Positions 5,930-6,020 of a stretch of 6,020 bases of DNA are shown here, one piece after another. The first letter of the stretch is position 1, and every line of letters starts with the position of its first letter. The position numbers and the translations under genes were made by a program. Below the pieces are notes generated by a model. It ran no database searches and was not told the origin of the DNA. It saw only the letters and a list, made by a program, of their open reading frames with translations. The stretch comes from Synergistaceae bacterium (lineage in GTDB: Bacteria > Synergistota > Synergistia > Synergistales > Synergistaceae): the NCBI GenBank assembly GCA_028702015.1, contig JAQVPO010000085.1, forward strand, positions 1 through 6,020, given 5' to 3'.

Positions 5930-6020
5930 TTTTTATCCCGCCCATTTTCAGAAGCCGCCACAGCTCTTCGGAGGGTTCGGGGACCGGCTCTTTAAGTTTT
6001 CCTCCCATTGAACCTACAAC
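5922..6020 (-). CDS. C-terminal 32 residues of an unidentified gene (5' end outside window)
   Basis: On the minus strand the frame entering at 6020 stays open and ends at TGA 5924-5922; the other two minus frames contain stops here. The tail contains MGGKLKEPVPEP and then SEELWRLLKMGGIKNE, a proline-rich link followed by a short amphipathic helix. Its stop lies inside the start of the M24 peptidase gene (8-base overlap), so the two are most likely one transcription unit. I do not recognise the family from this fragment. Confidence 0.7.
   Translation of the reverse strand, partial: VVGSMGGKLKEPVPEPSEELWRLLKMGGIKNE

Overview
The window reads as ordinary chromosome of an anaerobic, lipopolysaccharide-making Gram-negative bacterium. 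The basis is the lipid A genes lpxI and lpxB with an MsbA-like exporter, plus a stand-alone rubredoxin, which is typical of anaerobes. The use of LpxI rather than LpxH, the moderate base composition and the G-rich ribosome binding sites suggest a lineage such as Synergistota. That placement is an impression from protein style and cannot be proven here. I see no CRISPR array, tRNA, rRNA, insertion sequence, phage gene or other sign of a mobile island.

Layout. From the left edge to about 2617 lies a tight minus-strand lipid A operon, read right to left as lpxI, lpxB, msbA-like. lpxI and lpxB overlap by 16 bases, lpxB and the exporter are 1 base apart, and the exporter runs off the left edge inside its membrane domain. 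LpxI makes lipid X from UDP-2,3-diacylglucosamine. LpxB condenses lipid X with another UDP-diacylglucosamine to give the lipid A disaccharide. MsbA flips the finished lipid A core across the inner membrane. A 188-base gap with a candidate promoter and a dyad separates lpxI from a minus-strand ZIP-family metal transporter of the GufA type (2806-3612). The ZIP gene is divergent from a plus-strand HD-domain phosphohydrolase (about 3763-4524), and their 5' regions share a short intergenic space with candidate promoters on both strands.

On the right the minus strand resumes. A 52-residue rubredoxin (4601-4759) converges on the HD gene, with a shared hairpin terminator between them. It is preceded by an M24-family Xaa-Pro peptidase (4838-5929). 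The start of that gene overlaps by 8 bases the end of a further minus-strand gene, of which only 32 C-terminal residues are visible and which I do not recognise.

Nothing here amounts to a clearly new system. The points most worth a second look are a perfect 11-bp stem-loop inside lpxB, a dyad over the probable lpxI -10 element, and a terminator layout that could make the HD transcript run antisense through rubredoxin. Smaller points are the recurrent GGGGG-type ribosome binding sites and several start choices that differ from the longest reading frame.
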